NCBI RefSeq assembly: GCF_027943255.1 | Contig: NC_072896.1 | Coordinates: 67,970,501-68,034,500 of the forward strand | DNA from: Anastrepha obliqua | Lineage: Eukaryota; Arthropoda; Insecta; Diptera; Tephritidae | Reading direction: 5' to 3' | Length of the DNA stretch: 64,000 nucleotides | In this document: positions 46,001 through 50,446 of the stretch, piece after piece | Position numbering within the stretch: position 1 is the first letter of the stretch | How the letters are laid out: every line of letters begins with the position of its first letter | Position numbers and translations under genes: made by a program | Notes under the pieces: model-generated | What the model was told of the DNA's origin: nothing | Databases searched by the model: none | The model's input: the letters and a program-made list of their open reading frames with translations, nothing else

Positions 46001-47814
46001 AAGTGATCGTACTTCTCGCGCCCTTAATTTGTGCATTAAACTTCTCCATGCCACTGATATTGATAATGTCCAGCACCGCATAGGTAATTTCTGTATTAAA
46101 TATATCTCTGATCTACGGAAGTATATTACATAATATGAAGTTATATGGAATTCCTAAAAAACCTGTACTATTGCACTCACCTTCTCAAGGCGGGCTTGAA
46201 ACTTTTCCAAATAAGTAAATATGTAAACCTTGGACACAATCCAGGGTTTTTCATTTGCAAGTGCCATGTCTTCAACAGTTTGTACATAAATTTTCTTATA
46301 GAATTCCATTATCTCATTGCATCTATTTATTTTCGTTATTACGCTATTTGGAGGTATATTCCATATCACCTTGCGGTTGGTATCGGTAAGATAGCGACGA
46401 CTAGTCAAAGTTATTTGATTCGAGATTTTTACAAAAAGACCAGTGACATTACTCGGCGTATTAAAGTAATGAGCTGTTTTCGATACGTTACGAATTGCCA
46501 CCATCAGACCTGGCAGACTGCTAATGATTTGTTCTGGGGAAGACCTGCCAAAAAATAAACATAATTGAAACTCACAAGCAATGATTTCAATAATTATTTA
46601 TATATATACCTGTACAAAGGATCCCAGAACTTCTGTAATGATGATATGTACCGCACATTATCCTTGGCTTCATTTTGCACTAAAGTCACCTGGTTGTCGA
46701 TTTCCGCCCATTTCTGTGTAAAAGGTGGCAACATAGCAGTAAAAGTATTTTGTTTTTGTGGATATAAAGAAATGTATTCCTGATTCACCTTCAATAACTT
46801 CGAAGATCGTGACAATACCAAGCACTTCTTGTGATTGTTAAAGGCAGGGGATGAGACAAATTCCATAATAGAGGTATAACGCGCCAATTGGCGCCGCCAG
46901 TTGACCAGCATTTGTAATGGGCCAACATCGGGCGGATCGCGTAGTATCCGTTTTCCTTCTACCAAAATTCCTTGGATTTGTCGCAACCATTGTGCAAAAT
47001 AGCGCTCAACTAACCGTACACGACCTATATCCTTAGCACTTGCTTTGATTTGAAATTTAACCAAAAGGAAACCCTTATATAGCTCATGAGAAACCTCAAA
47101 ACGTACGCGTGTCGATACGGTCTCCTCCGAAGCTTGTAAAAACATATTATACATGTTGAGTATGTGAAAAAATTTGCGCTTTTGCTCTGGCTCGGCAACA
47201 CCAAAATCCGTTAAAACGTCCAATGAGGCGGTTAAAACTCGTTGCATAAACTCTTTTACGACATATAAGCAATTGCCGTCATCGGCAACCCAACGAAAAA
47301 TCGCTACATCATCAGAAACAGTGCGATTTTCTATGCTTTTGTTGTTATTGTTTCGATACACAATCACCCAAGGACCATTCATCTGGACCAAATCACTTTT
47401 TAGACAAACCGCTCGCTTCACATCGGCATATTTATGTTTCTCATGAAACCGGCCCGATTCGGGTGGATAACCCTTCATAGTATTATAGGTAATCATACAT
47501 GCGCGTGGCCCTTTCTCTTCAAATATACCATTGAGTAGATCAATAAATGCCTGATCATCGACCAAACCCATGATTAATTCGTCCATATCTATGTTCAATA
47601 AATCGGCAGCGACTTCGATGATGTAACGCTGATTGGCTCCCAAAGAAGAGATGCGTTGTTGCCGGTATTCCTTAAGCATTTGCATTCGCTTGCGTTCGAT
47701 CTCTTCTCTGTCATGGTCACTAACGCTAAGTCGGCGCGCTGTGCGCTGCTGAATGGTGCGCGAAACGCCAAAAAATCTACGCAAACGGAAAAGATTTTTC
47801 TCGCCTGTATCCAT
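2872..47814 (-). CDS. Axonemal dynein heavy chain, DNAH5/DNAH8 (outer-arm gamma) class, 33 exons
   Basis: This is the motor subunit of the ciliary/flagellar outer dynein arm; it hydrolyses ATP to slide doublet microtubules. Exons in transcript order: 47814-46610, 46544-46181, 46112-45742, 45679-45309, 44187-43952, 43879-43711, 43648-43243, 39326-39115, 39036-38912, 38818-38635, 37849-37642, 37576-37447, 37383-36965, 33699-32942, 32880-32741, 32669-32233, 27217-26997, 26942-25972, 25647-25299, 21431-21126, 21067-20733, 18820-18634, 18577-17953, 15358-15218, 15156-14867, 14809-14676, 14611-13985, 13911-13643, 13584-10712, 4084-3906, 3838-3623, 3557-3228, 2997-2872. They sum to 13,914 nt with every phase matching: 4,637 aa, close to human DNAH5 (about 4,620). 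P-loops fall near residues 1995 (AAA1), 2277 (AAA2), 2600 (AAA3) and 2964 (AAA4). Drosophila has two relatives, kl-3 (Y-linked, testis) and CG9492; I cannot decide between them from sequence memory, so no symbol is given. No stop or frameshift was seen. Confidence 0.95.
4459..4905. repeat. Three copies of an 18-20 bp perfect palindrome inside the piggyBac-like element
   Basis: TGTTGCCATATGGCAACA occurs at 4459-4476, 4794-4813 (extended to 20 bp) and 4888-4905. Half-sites containing TGGCATAT appear near 4631 and 4751. Repeated palindromes near one end of a transposon are plausible binding sites for a transposase or a host protein; that function is inferred. Confidence 0.7.
5982..6409. mobile_element. 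hAT-type foldback MITE, copy 1
   Basis: The 428-bp element begins TAGGCCGGGTCG and ends CGACCCGCCCTA, with long inverted arms (about 130 bp) around an AT-rich centre. It is flanked by an exact 8-bp duplication, CTGTACAT (5974-5981 and 6410-6417), fitting the hAT target consensus nTnnnnAn. No coding capacity. Same family as the copies at 24303 and 30134. Confidence 0.85.
6915..7045. repeat. Interspersed repeat family A, copy 1
   Basis: A GTTGT-rich start leads into GAATGCTGCTGAAGTGGCAA and then GGCCGGATATAAACCCGGATCG, ending around GACTGTCGTGGGACG. The same order of motifs, diverged, is present at 48808-48930. The class is not recognised and no inverted ends could be fixed. Confidence 0.5.
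8020..8730 (+). mobile_element. Tc1/mariner remnant with degenerate transposase
   Basis: Ends CAGGGTCCGG and CCGGACCCTG are inverted repeats flanked by TA (8018-8019 and 8731-8732). The frame at 8265-8597 reads like a transposase middle: helix-turn-helix [20 protein letters not shown], then [10 protein letters not shown] and QFVNTQND. The usual catalytic DE is changed (FFDKTIF) and no complete DDE/D triad remains. At 711 bp it is roughly half an autonomous element. It is inserted in the RTE fragment. Confidence 0.65.
8970..9548 (-). mobile_element. Deleted mariner-like (DD41D-type) element
   Basis: Ends AAGGGTCTTTCAAAATACGT and, inward from the right, AAGGGTTATTCAAAAGACAC pair as inverted repeats between TA dinucleotides (8968-8969, 9549-9550). 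The minus strand still reads the N-terminal transposase pattern (bases near 9300-9400: [23 protein letters not shown]). The closely related element at 49425-50300 shares ends and coding block. The catalytic part is gone. Confidence 0.6.
10712..13584 (-). CDS. Dynein exon 29: microtubule-binding domain, second stalk helix, AAA5, AAA6 (residues about 3397-4355)
   Basis: This is the largest exon (2,873 nt). It begins [20 protein letters not shown] (end of the microtubule-binding domain). It runs through the returning coiled coil ([20 protein letters not shown]), then AAA5 ([33 protein letters not shown]) and AAA6 ([30 protein letters not shown]). It continues into the C-terminal region ([34 protein letters not shown]) and ends IQPK. 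The reading frame is uninterrupted over 958 codons. Confidence 0.96.
13643..15358 (-). CDS. Dynein exons 24-28: AAA4, first stalk helix, microtubule-binding domain start (residues about 2910-3397)
   Basis: Exon 25 carries the AAA4 P-loop GVGGSGKQ (near 2964-2971) followed by [12 protein letters not shown] and [20 protein letters not shown]. Exon 27 has the outgoing stalk coiled coil (repeating E/A/K-rich heptads ending [14 protein letters not shown]). Exon 28 begins the microtubule-binding domain with [17 protein letters not shown]. Splice phases join cleanly (FSP|IGEKF, DEM-D-EIYNEM). Introns within the block are 57-73 bp. Confidence 0.94.
15716..17222 (-). mobile_element. mariner with a DD41D-type transposase nested inside
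   Basis: Outer ends GGTTGTTCAATAAGTTTTGC (15716) and the inverted GCAAAACTTATTGAACAACC (ending 17222) are flanked by TA. Just inside the left end, 15752-16074 (minus) encodes a mariner C-terminus with [11 protein letters not shown] and a decayed [13 protein letters not shown]. From 16349 to 17134 a different transposase of DD41D type is open for 261 aa. The order of pieces means the second element landed in the first. It lies in dynein intron 15359-17952. Confidence 0.7.
16349..17134 (-). pseudogene. DD41D mariner-like transposase, N-terminally truncated, 261 codons open
   Basis: The frame contains [20 protein letters not shown] (first catalytic D), [26 protein letters not shown] (second D) and [17 protein letters not shown] (third D). 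Counting gives 41 residues between the second and third aspartates, a spacing reported for the rosa group of tephritid mariner-like elements. The first DNA-binding helix-turn-helix region is missing upstream of 17134, so the copy cannot be autonomous. The remaining catalytic domain has no stop codon. Confidence 0.8.
17223..17952. other. Intron segment without recognised content
   Basis: AT-rich sequence between the nested mariner and dynein exon 23. Neither strand gave a protein fragment, inverted repeat or match to other repeats in the window. Confidence 0.4.
17953..18820 (-). CDS. Dynein exons 22-23: AAA3 completion (residues about 2640-2910)
   Basis: Exon 22 (18634-18820, 187 nt) reads [19 protein letters not shown] and the Walker B region [17 protein letters not shown]. 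Exon 23 (625 nt) reads [33 protein letters not shown] and [18 protein letters not shown], then [17 protein letters not shown] sequence (here [15 protein letters not shown]) and KIYEEIP. This matches AAA3 of outer-arm dyneins throughout. Confidence 0.94.
20044..20338 (-). mobile_element. tRNA-derived SINE, copy 1
   Basis: On the minus strand it starts with a tRNA-like head (A-box-like AATGGGTTGGTGCATGACTA, B-box GGTTCGAATCT). It continues through a unique body (CCTCCATTTGTGGAAGAACA) and ends in CTCGGCCAAA and GAGCCAATTATA. The same order is seen in the copies at 31671, 35561 and 44957. It is in dynein intron 18821-20732. Confidence 0.75.
20733..21431 (-). CDS. Dynein exons 20-21: AAA2-AAA3 (residues about 2426-2639)
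   Basis: Exon 20 (306 nt) encodes the mostly helical AAA2-AAA3 connector. Exon 21 (335 nt) encodes [11 protein letters not shown] followed by the AAA3 P-loop GEQGTAKT near residues 2600-2607 and [13 protein letters not shown]. These match the family block by block. The upstream intron (21432-25298) is 3.9 kb with an RTE, a SINE relic, a Harbinger remnant and a hAT MITE. Confidence 0.93.
21590..22711 (+). mobile_element. RTE-type LINE, 5'-truncated
   Basis: The reverse transcriptase block [18 protein letters not shown] and catalytic [19 protein letters not shown] are readable at 21677-22087. Frameshifts and stops follow. The 3' region carries the typical RTE C-terminal region (TYGAEAWTM-, FERRILR-, [10 protein letters not shown], [13 protein letters not shown] in shifting frames). 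The 3' end is CTCGGCCAAA...GCGCCAATTA followed by a short GAA repeat. 5' truncation is usual for LINEs. Clade assignment to RTE is from motif memory. Confidence 0.75.
22735..23260. repeat. Interspersed repeat family B, copy 1
   Basis: The segment with GTTCGTCCGTGTACACGATG, a GGTGTCACTCCCAATTTTCG block and AAACTTGGTACACGTTTTGC shares order and spacing with 37920-38600. No coding frame, ends not fixed, class unknown. Confidence 0.5.
23500..23720 (-). mobile_element. Diverged tRNA-SINE relic
   Basis: The body motifs of the SINE family (GAGTTCCTCCTCC, GAACGGCAG, TTTTATGAGGAGCTTTCTCAT) are in the right order but strongly mutated. The tRNA-like head is not recognisable. Confidence 0.5.
24045..24890 (+). 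pseudogene. PIF/Harbinger nuclease remnant, interrupted by a hAT MITE
   Basis: The frame around 24170-24257 reads [20 protein letters not shown], the conserved C-terminal helix of HARBI1-type nucleases, followed by a stop. After the MITE (24303-24741) the frame resumes with an acidic tail, [19 protein letters not shown], ending at 24888. Upstream catalytic parts are not visible. Family call rests on the ENAF-MLK-RFRRL motif. Confidence 0.55.
24303..24741. mobile_element. hAT-type foldback MITE, copy 2
   Basis: This 439-bp element begins TAGGCCGGGTCG and ends CGACCCGCCCTA, closely similar to copy 1. The target duplication ATGTGGAT (24295-24302 and 24742-24749) again fits nTnnnnAn. It splits the Harbinger remnant, so it is younger than that element. 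Confidence 0.88.
25299..27217 (-). CDS. Dynein exons 17-19: AAA1 and AAA2 (residues about 1912-2426)
   Basis: Exon 17 contains [14 protein letters not shown] and [17 protein letters not shown], the lead-in to the motor. Exon 18 carries the AAA1 Walker A GPAGTGKT near residues 1995-2002 (the site that drives motility), Walker [27 protein letters not shown], and the AAA2 Walker A GPTGSGKT near 2277-2284. Exon 19 has [23 protein letters not shown] and [19 protein letters not shown] AAA2 sequence, here [20 protein letters not shown], and ends at VYME. All catalytic motifs are intact, so the enzyme should be active. Confidence 0.96.
27218..29243. other. First part of the 5.0-kb dynein intron, unclassified
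   Basis: No protein fragment of known type was identified. A GC-richer patch near 27550-27780 (with GGACCCAACTTGCGGTC) looks like an old repeat, but neither strand gives a recognisable protein. The rest is AT-rich. Confidence 0.35.
29244..29760 (+). pseudogene. mariner transposase relic with internal deletion
   Basis: Decayed N-terminal coding ([24 protein letters not shown] around 29340-29400, then [10 protein letters not shown]) is followed directly by the C-terminal catalytic part at 29548-29754: [20 protein letters not shown] and [14 protein letters not shown]. The middle of the protein with the first catalytic aspartate is missing. It appears to be an irritans-type mariner by motif; terminal repeats were not found. 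Confidence 0.65.
30134..30346. mobile_element. hAT-type foldback MITE, copy 3 (short form)
   Basis: This 213-bp copy consists almost only of the two arms, with the AT-rich centre gone. It begins TAGGGCGGGTCG and ends CGACCCGGCCTA, inverted relative to copies 1 and 2. Target duplication GTGTATAT (30126-30133 and 30347-30354) fits nTnnnnAn. It abuts the mariner at 30356. Confidence 0.88.
30356..31637 (+). mobile_element. mellifera-type mariner, full length, transposase with two lesions
   Basis: 1,282 bp between TA dinucleotides, with ends AGGTTGTCAAAAAAGTCTTG and its inverted copy. The transposase starts at ATG 30536 ([20 protein letters not shown]) and ends at TAA 31561. It carries the helix-turn-helix, [25 protein letters not shown] and [15 protein letters not shown] with DD34D spacing. 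A frameshift lies in the A-run at 30902-30910 and a TGA replaces a tryptophan codon at 31117-31119. It resembles the honeybee/earwig mellifera group (from memory). The rest of the frame is clean, so inactivation looks recent. Confidence 0.85.
31671..31976 (-). mobile_element. tRNA-derived SINE, copy 2 (best head and tail)
   Basis: On the minus strand it begins GCGGCCGCCGTAGCCGAATG. The A-box-like TAGCCGAATGGG is at 31955-31966 and the B-box GGTTCGAATCT at 31905-31915, about 40 bp apart as in tRNA promoters. It ends TTGGCCGAG..AATTGGCGCG (read on plus), followed by an A/T-rich tail. It is inserted directly beside the mariner end at 31638. Confidence 0.8.
32233..33699 (-). CDS. Dynein exons 14-16: linker (residues about 1467-1912)
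   Basis: Exon 14 (758 nt) holds the linker (DHC_N2) hallmark [20 protein letters not shown] followed by [15 protein letters not shown] and CCTGDDTL. Exon 15 reads [20 protein letters not shown]. Exon 16 contains the conserved [10 protein letters not shown] and ends TIHVHQR, just before AAA1. The linker is the lever that swings across the AAA ring during the power stroke. Introns inside this block are 60-70 bp; the flanking introns are 3.3 and 5.0 kb and full of repeats. Confidence 0.94.
33945..34300 (+). pseudogene. Non-LTR retrotransposon RNase H fragment
   Basis: [15 protein letters not shown] at about 34120-34170 is the classic SDSQxxIxAL motif of LINE-encoded RNase H (I/R1-like lineages). 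Upstream sequence around 33960-34090 is compatible with the first RNase H strand but out of frame. No reverse transcriptase is nearby. A second RNase H piece lies on the other strand just beyond. Confidence 0.55.
34560..34760 (-). pseudogene. Second RNase H fragment, opposite strand
   Basis: On the minus strand near 34620-34670, [16 protein letters not shown] repeats the RNase H motif of the fragment at 33945 in inverted orientation. Both are short remnants; the pair may be one element rearranged or two separate insertions. Confidence 0.5.
35132..36297 (-). mobile_element. RTE-type LINE on the minus strand, split by a SINE
   Basis: Reverse transcriptase is readable at 35960-36295 ([37 protein letters not shown]), with the 3' tail at 35132-35180 (AATTGGCGCG...TTGGCCGAG read on plus). 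A tRNA-SINE is inserted at 35561-35857 within the 3' half. The 5' end is truncated near 36297. Same family as 21590-22711. Confidence 0.75.
35561..35857 (-). mobile_element. tRNA-derived SINE, copy 3, inside the RTE
   Basis: It has the full order of SINE parts, from the GCGGCCGCCGTAGCCGAATG head at 35857 to the GGCGCG tail at 35561, followed outward by an (AT)n run. Because it interrupts an RTE copy, it is younger than that insertion. Confidence 0.8.
36298..36964. other. Rest of the 3.3-kb intron, unclassified
   Basis: Minus-strand frames at 36273-36622 contain no family motif that I recognise. Base composition near 36300-36560 is less AT-rich than the surrounding intron, suggesting another repeat of unknown class. 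Confidence 0.3.
36965..39326 (-). CDS. Dynein exons 8-13: tail to linker transition (residues about 1041-1467)
   Basis: Six exons (212, 125, 184, 208, 130 and 419 nt) are separated by short introns except 37850-38634. Exon 8 reads [20 protein letters not shown] across its 5' junction. Exon 11 contains the family-typical [21 protein letters not shown]. Exon 13 contains [20 protein letters not shown] and [12 protein letters not shown], both very close to DNAH5. Exon 8 and the first 38 nt of exon 9 also exist as a second copy at 40810-41137 (see findings). Exon 8 is 212 nt long, not a multiple of three, so it cannot be skipped or doubled without a frameshift. Confidence 0.92.
37920..38600. repeat. 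Interspersed repeat family B, copy 2
   Basis: It shares with 22735-23260 the opening AGTCGATTTAGCCATGTCTA / GTCTGTCCGTCCGTGTGCTC block, GGCGGTGACGCACCCAATTT and later CCTACTTTTAT. It is in dynein intron 37850-38634; function and class unknown. Confidence 0.5.
38999..40809. repeat. Tandem duplication, full-length unit A (exon 8 plus mariner)
   Basis: This 1,811-bp unit includes the first 38 nt of dynein exon 9, all of exon 8 with both splice sites, upstream intron and a decayed mariner. The same sequence restarts at 40810. No mismatch was seen on reading 38999-39694 against 40810-41505 and 40425-40810 against 41505-41890. Confidence 0.9.
39700..40660 (+). pseudogene. mariner transposase, frameshifted and 3'-deleted
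   Basis: ATG at 39700 opens [17 protein letters not shown], soon broken. From 39958 a 158-codon frame reads [58 protein letters not shown] and [20 protein letters not shown]. After 40430 the frame shifts ([15 protein letters not shown] in another frame) and the PPYSPD block is missing. The copy is dead. It lies between exon 8 and its duplicate. Confidence 0.75.
40810..41890. repeat. Tandem duplication, unit B with a 730-bp internal deletion
   Basis: 40810-41505 repeats 38999-39694 (offset 1811) and 41505-41890 repeats 40425-40810 (offset 1080). The missing part corresponds to 39695-40424, most of the mariner coding sequence. The deletion junction (CGGTA|GGAGG) shows at most one base of microhomology. 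Confidence 0.9.
40926..41137 (-). CDS. Duplicate copy of dynein exon 8 (exon 8')
   Basis: Identical by eye to exon 8 (39115-39326), including the acceptor side (GATAGAGAAG on plus) and the GTAGGC donor. In transcript order it comes before exon 8. At 212 nt, joining 7-8'-9 would give the same protein as 7-8-9, but 7-8'-8-9 would shift the frame. Whether it is used is unknown; it could also be a passive duplicate or an assembly artefact. A partial exon 9 start (38 nt) follows at 40810-40847. Confidence 0.75.
42276..43185 (-). mobile_element. DD41D mariner-like element with 32-bp perfect terminal repeats, N-terminal deletion
   Basis: 910 bp between TA dinucleotides (42274-42275, 43186-43187). 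Ends begin AAGGGTGTTTTTTTAGAGGT and are perfect inverted repeats over 32 bp. The minus strand at 42380-42982 encodes 200 aa: [37 protein letters not shown] and [20 protein letters not shown], i.e. an intact catalytic triad. A short direct repeat ACCATTATTTTCG (near 42985 and 43010) marks the deletion point that removed the DNA-binding part. The identical ends suggest a young insertion. Confidence 0.85.
43243..47814 (-). CDS. Dynein exons 1-7: N-terminal tail (residues about 1-1040)
   Basis: Exon 1 (47814-46610) starts at ATG 47814 with [15 protein letters not shown]. The following segment aligns in character with the start of DNAH5/DNAH8, including [14 protein letters not shown] and [13 protein letters not shown], so the true N-terminus is present. 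The segment ending [22 protein letters not shown] matches the conserved DHC_N1 tail region. Exons 3-4 carry the conserved [14 protein letters not shown] stretch. The tail builds the outer-arm base and binds other heavy and intermediate chains. Introns 1-3 and 5-6 are 60-100 bp; intron 4 (44188-45308) is 1.1 kb and carries a microsatellite and a SINE. Confidence 0.93.
44905..44956. repeat. (TA)n microsatellite beside a SINE tail
   Basis: An almost pure TATA run with CATA interruptions lies directly at the 3' end of the minus-strand SINE at 44957. This places it as the expanded SINE tail. A similar run lies at 49168-49200. Confidence 0.75.
44957..45264 (-). mobile_element. tRNA-derived SINE, copy 4
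   Basis: It has the complete order of parts, with B-box GGTTCGAATCT at about 45190-45200 and a mutated A-box (TAGCTGAATGGG). It ends CTCAGCCGAACATCCAAAAA and GCGCCAGTTATATA on the minus strand. It lies in dynein intron 44188-45308. Confidence 0.8.
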
Positions 47815-48060
47815 CGTTATGACGAGCTCACTTCGATACTGTTTGCAAATACTATGCTGATATTAAATAATTCAATAGAAATATCAAAAGAAAAATTTTC
47901 GTCGGATCCGTAGAAAAATTATTTTTCAAATAATTTTCTTCATTTGACGTGAACTTTACGCGAATTACCCAGCCCGAGTAGAAAGTCTACACAAAAAAGT
48001 GAAATCTTTTGTGATACAAAGATGTGAGGTTTTTTTACCGAATTAGTTGTGGGTTTTGAT

Positions 48061-48118
48061 CATGATTCAATTATATCTCTATATAGAGATCTATAATTAT
48101 AGATATAATTGAATCATG
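48061..48118. repeat. 58-bp near-palindrome flanked by 9-10 bp direct repeats
   Basis: Arms CATGATTCAATTATATCT (48061-48078) and AGATATAATTGAATCATG (48101-48118) are perfect complements around a 22-nt AT-rich loop. GGTTTTGAT stands immediately on both sides (48052-48060 and 48119-48127). This looks like a minute inserted hairpin with a target duplication, about 250 bp upstream of the dynein start codon. Confidence 0.75.
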
Positions 48119-48807
48119 GGTTTTGATAAATGTCTTATGACAAAAAGATTCAAAAATCACAGAGAATTCGCGCCTTGGCTTTCGTTTCAATTCGGTTTCT
48201 GCTATGATACATAGGAGGTATACAGCAAAACAAATATTTCCCAATGTCAGACTAATAGCACTCGTCGCTAGTGCCTTTTAATTGTAATACTACAATTTAT
48301 AGTTATTTTACTAGTACATAAATACATAAATAAATACCTTTCCGAAATGTGTACGAGTATTTCCGTATGAATTTAACTGATTGAACCTGAACTGACATCT
48401 TGTCACGCGGTCCGGGTATCCAGGCTGAGCTAATACACAGCTTCTATTCTAACTACTCTTAATCCACATTGACATCGTCGGTTCCAGTTCTTTTCGGATA
48501 CCAGTTAAGATTTGTTCTGCCTCAAAAATATGTTTCCTGTTAAAAGCAATGATCATTCGAATCGGAAAAATGTTTTGCTTTGTGAGAGCGCGGCAAAAAG
48601 CTTGGGCGTGAAGAGCTCTTGTTTACAGTTTTATTTAATAGAATTCTATGGCTCTGTGCAGGGATTAGCCTCTTACCGCTATTGAGAAAAGCCTCCTTGT
48701 TGTTTCCAATCATAAAGCATGCCTATAAATAATTTCATAATTTTAAATTTATTATGCCGGAAGGCACTGTTTATCACCAAATAAGTAAGCCAAGGGTGAA
48801 TTAAATC

Positions 48808-48930
48808 TTGTTGTTGTTGTTGTAGCACCATAAAAACTCCCAATACATGCACGGGAAATGCTGCTGGAGTAAGAGTCATTGGCTGGACATAAATCCGGGT
48901 CGTTCCGGTAACGTAGAACCGACTGCCGTG
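48808..48930. repeat. Interspersed repeat family A, copy 2
   Basis: A GTT-repeat start, ACGGGAAATGCTGCTGGAGT, GGACATAAATCCGGGTCGTT and GAACCGACTGCCGTGG follow the same order as 6915-7045. It fuses directly to SINE sequence at about 48930. Confidence 0.5.
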
Positions 48931-49165
48931 GCGACGGCAGAAATGCACTCCGATGCCTTTGCCTGCCGAGGGGCGACCGCTATTAGAAAAAACTTGTTCT
49001 ATCATTTGGTGTTTCATGCATGGAAACTCGAACCTGCTCACTTTCGAATGATAATCGCGCACCACCCAATCGACTACGACGGCCGCCCTTTGTGAAACAA
49101 CATCAACGCGCACGCCACAAATAGGAGGAGGAGCTCGGCCAAACACCCAGCAATACACCCTTTCA
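48930..49165. mobile_element. Two SINE pieces in inverted orientation
   Basis: From 48930 to about 49088 the sequence follows the minus-strand SINE (CCGAGGGGCGACCGCTATTA through the GGCCGCC head). From about 49098 to 49165 it follows the plus-strand SINE 3' half (GAGGAGGAGCTCGGCCAAAC, then a (TA)n tail). This is a head-to-head rearranged or nested pair. Confidence 0.6.
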
Positions 49166-49424
49166 AATTATATATATATATATATATATATACATATATA
49201 AGTATGATAAAGACGACTACTTAGTCCTAAGCAAATCCACTAAATCTGCATTGGAAACCGTCGCATGTACATCAGAGAACGAGGAATATACATATGTACC
49301 TTAGAAATACCCTTACTCATGTTTTTACCAAATCGCGTTTTTCACGGATTTTGATACATAACTTCTAAATACACCTTCTCTAAAAATTACATTCAGTTGT
49401 TTCCTTCTCCTGTAAAGAAGAATA

Positions 49425-50300
49425 AAGAGTATTTCAAGAGAGACGCCTAGATATCAGTAGTAAATAATTCCTAGACGGTATCTTTTTTCGTAATCTTTGA
49501 CATTGGTCAAGTAGACAGATGTACAATTTCACAAGATAGAAGAACGCGTTAAAATTATTGAAACTTATTATGAAAATTAGAAATTATCTCTCAACCTCTT
49601 TGGATTTGGACCTTTCTGAGGCTAAGCAGGTATTTCAAATGCAATTCAAAAATTACTTTCTATTCAAGCAATCAAAATAATATTTACTTTATAAATATTT
49701 GTTATTTTACTTGCATATTTATTAATTTCGGTAAAATTCAATTGTAACTTGTATGTATTATTAGCAATTTAATGGTTTCTTACGTTGACAATATAATTGT
49801 ACAATACTACACTTTTTAATTGTAAAATTTACAGTTTAGTTTTTAATTAACATTTTAAATGTCTGTTCTGAATTTTTTTAGATCTTAGAGAATAAATAAA
49901 TGAAAATGGGCGATCTTTAAGAACAACATATCGCAAAATTCGTGAATTTTTTTTATGGAAATAATCGTGCAAACGAGTCGACAATTCAAATGTTGTTGAA
50001 AAAATTTGAAGAAACTAGTTCTGTCGAGGGTAGAAAAAGGACTATCAGACCAAAAACCGTACGTTCTGAAAAGCCTCCAACATCGATACCTCGACTTTTT
50101 CCGCAATAAGTAATTCATGAATCGATTGTTGGCGGATTTTACCTGTAGAAGTGCTCATGCTGGATATTTAAATGATGCCATATTTCGCATATAGTGGTTA
50201 AGAGGCGTATTTTGAACAAAAATAGTGAAACCTGAAAGAATCTACATTTTTACATGTTTTATTTTAAAACATCTAGGCGTGTCTTTTGAAAGACCATTTA
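49425..50300 (+). mobile_element. Mariner-like (DD41D-type) relic related to 8970-9548
   Basis: Degenerate ends with GCCTAGATATC (left) and CATCTAGGCGTGTCTTTTGA (right) match those of the 8970 element. Plus-strand coding at 49895-50070 reads FMEIIVQTSRQFKCC-type broken frames equivalent to the N-terminal HTH block (KFEETSSVEGRKRTIRPKTV in frame). An unrelated insert lies at about 49582-49895. No catalytic region. Confidence 0.5.
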
Positions 50301-50446
50301 TGTAATTTAAAATGTTTCGAATAAATTATCTTTTTTCACATCAAAACATTCTGAAGTAAATTTCATATCTTCTGAAGTACATTTTACGCTCTTTGATGCA
50401 CATGTAACACTTGCTAAAGTTCGTCACACACTTTTCGAATTATATA

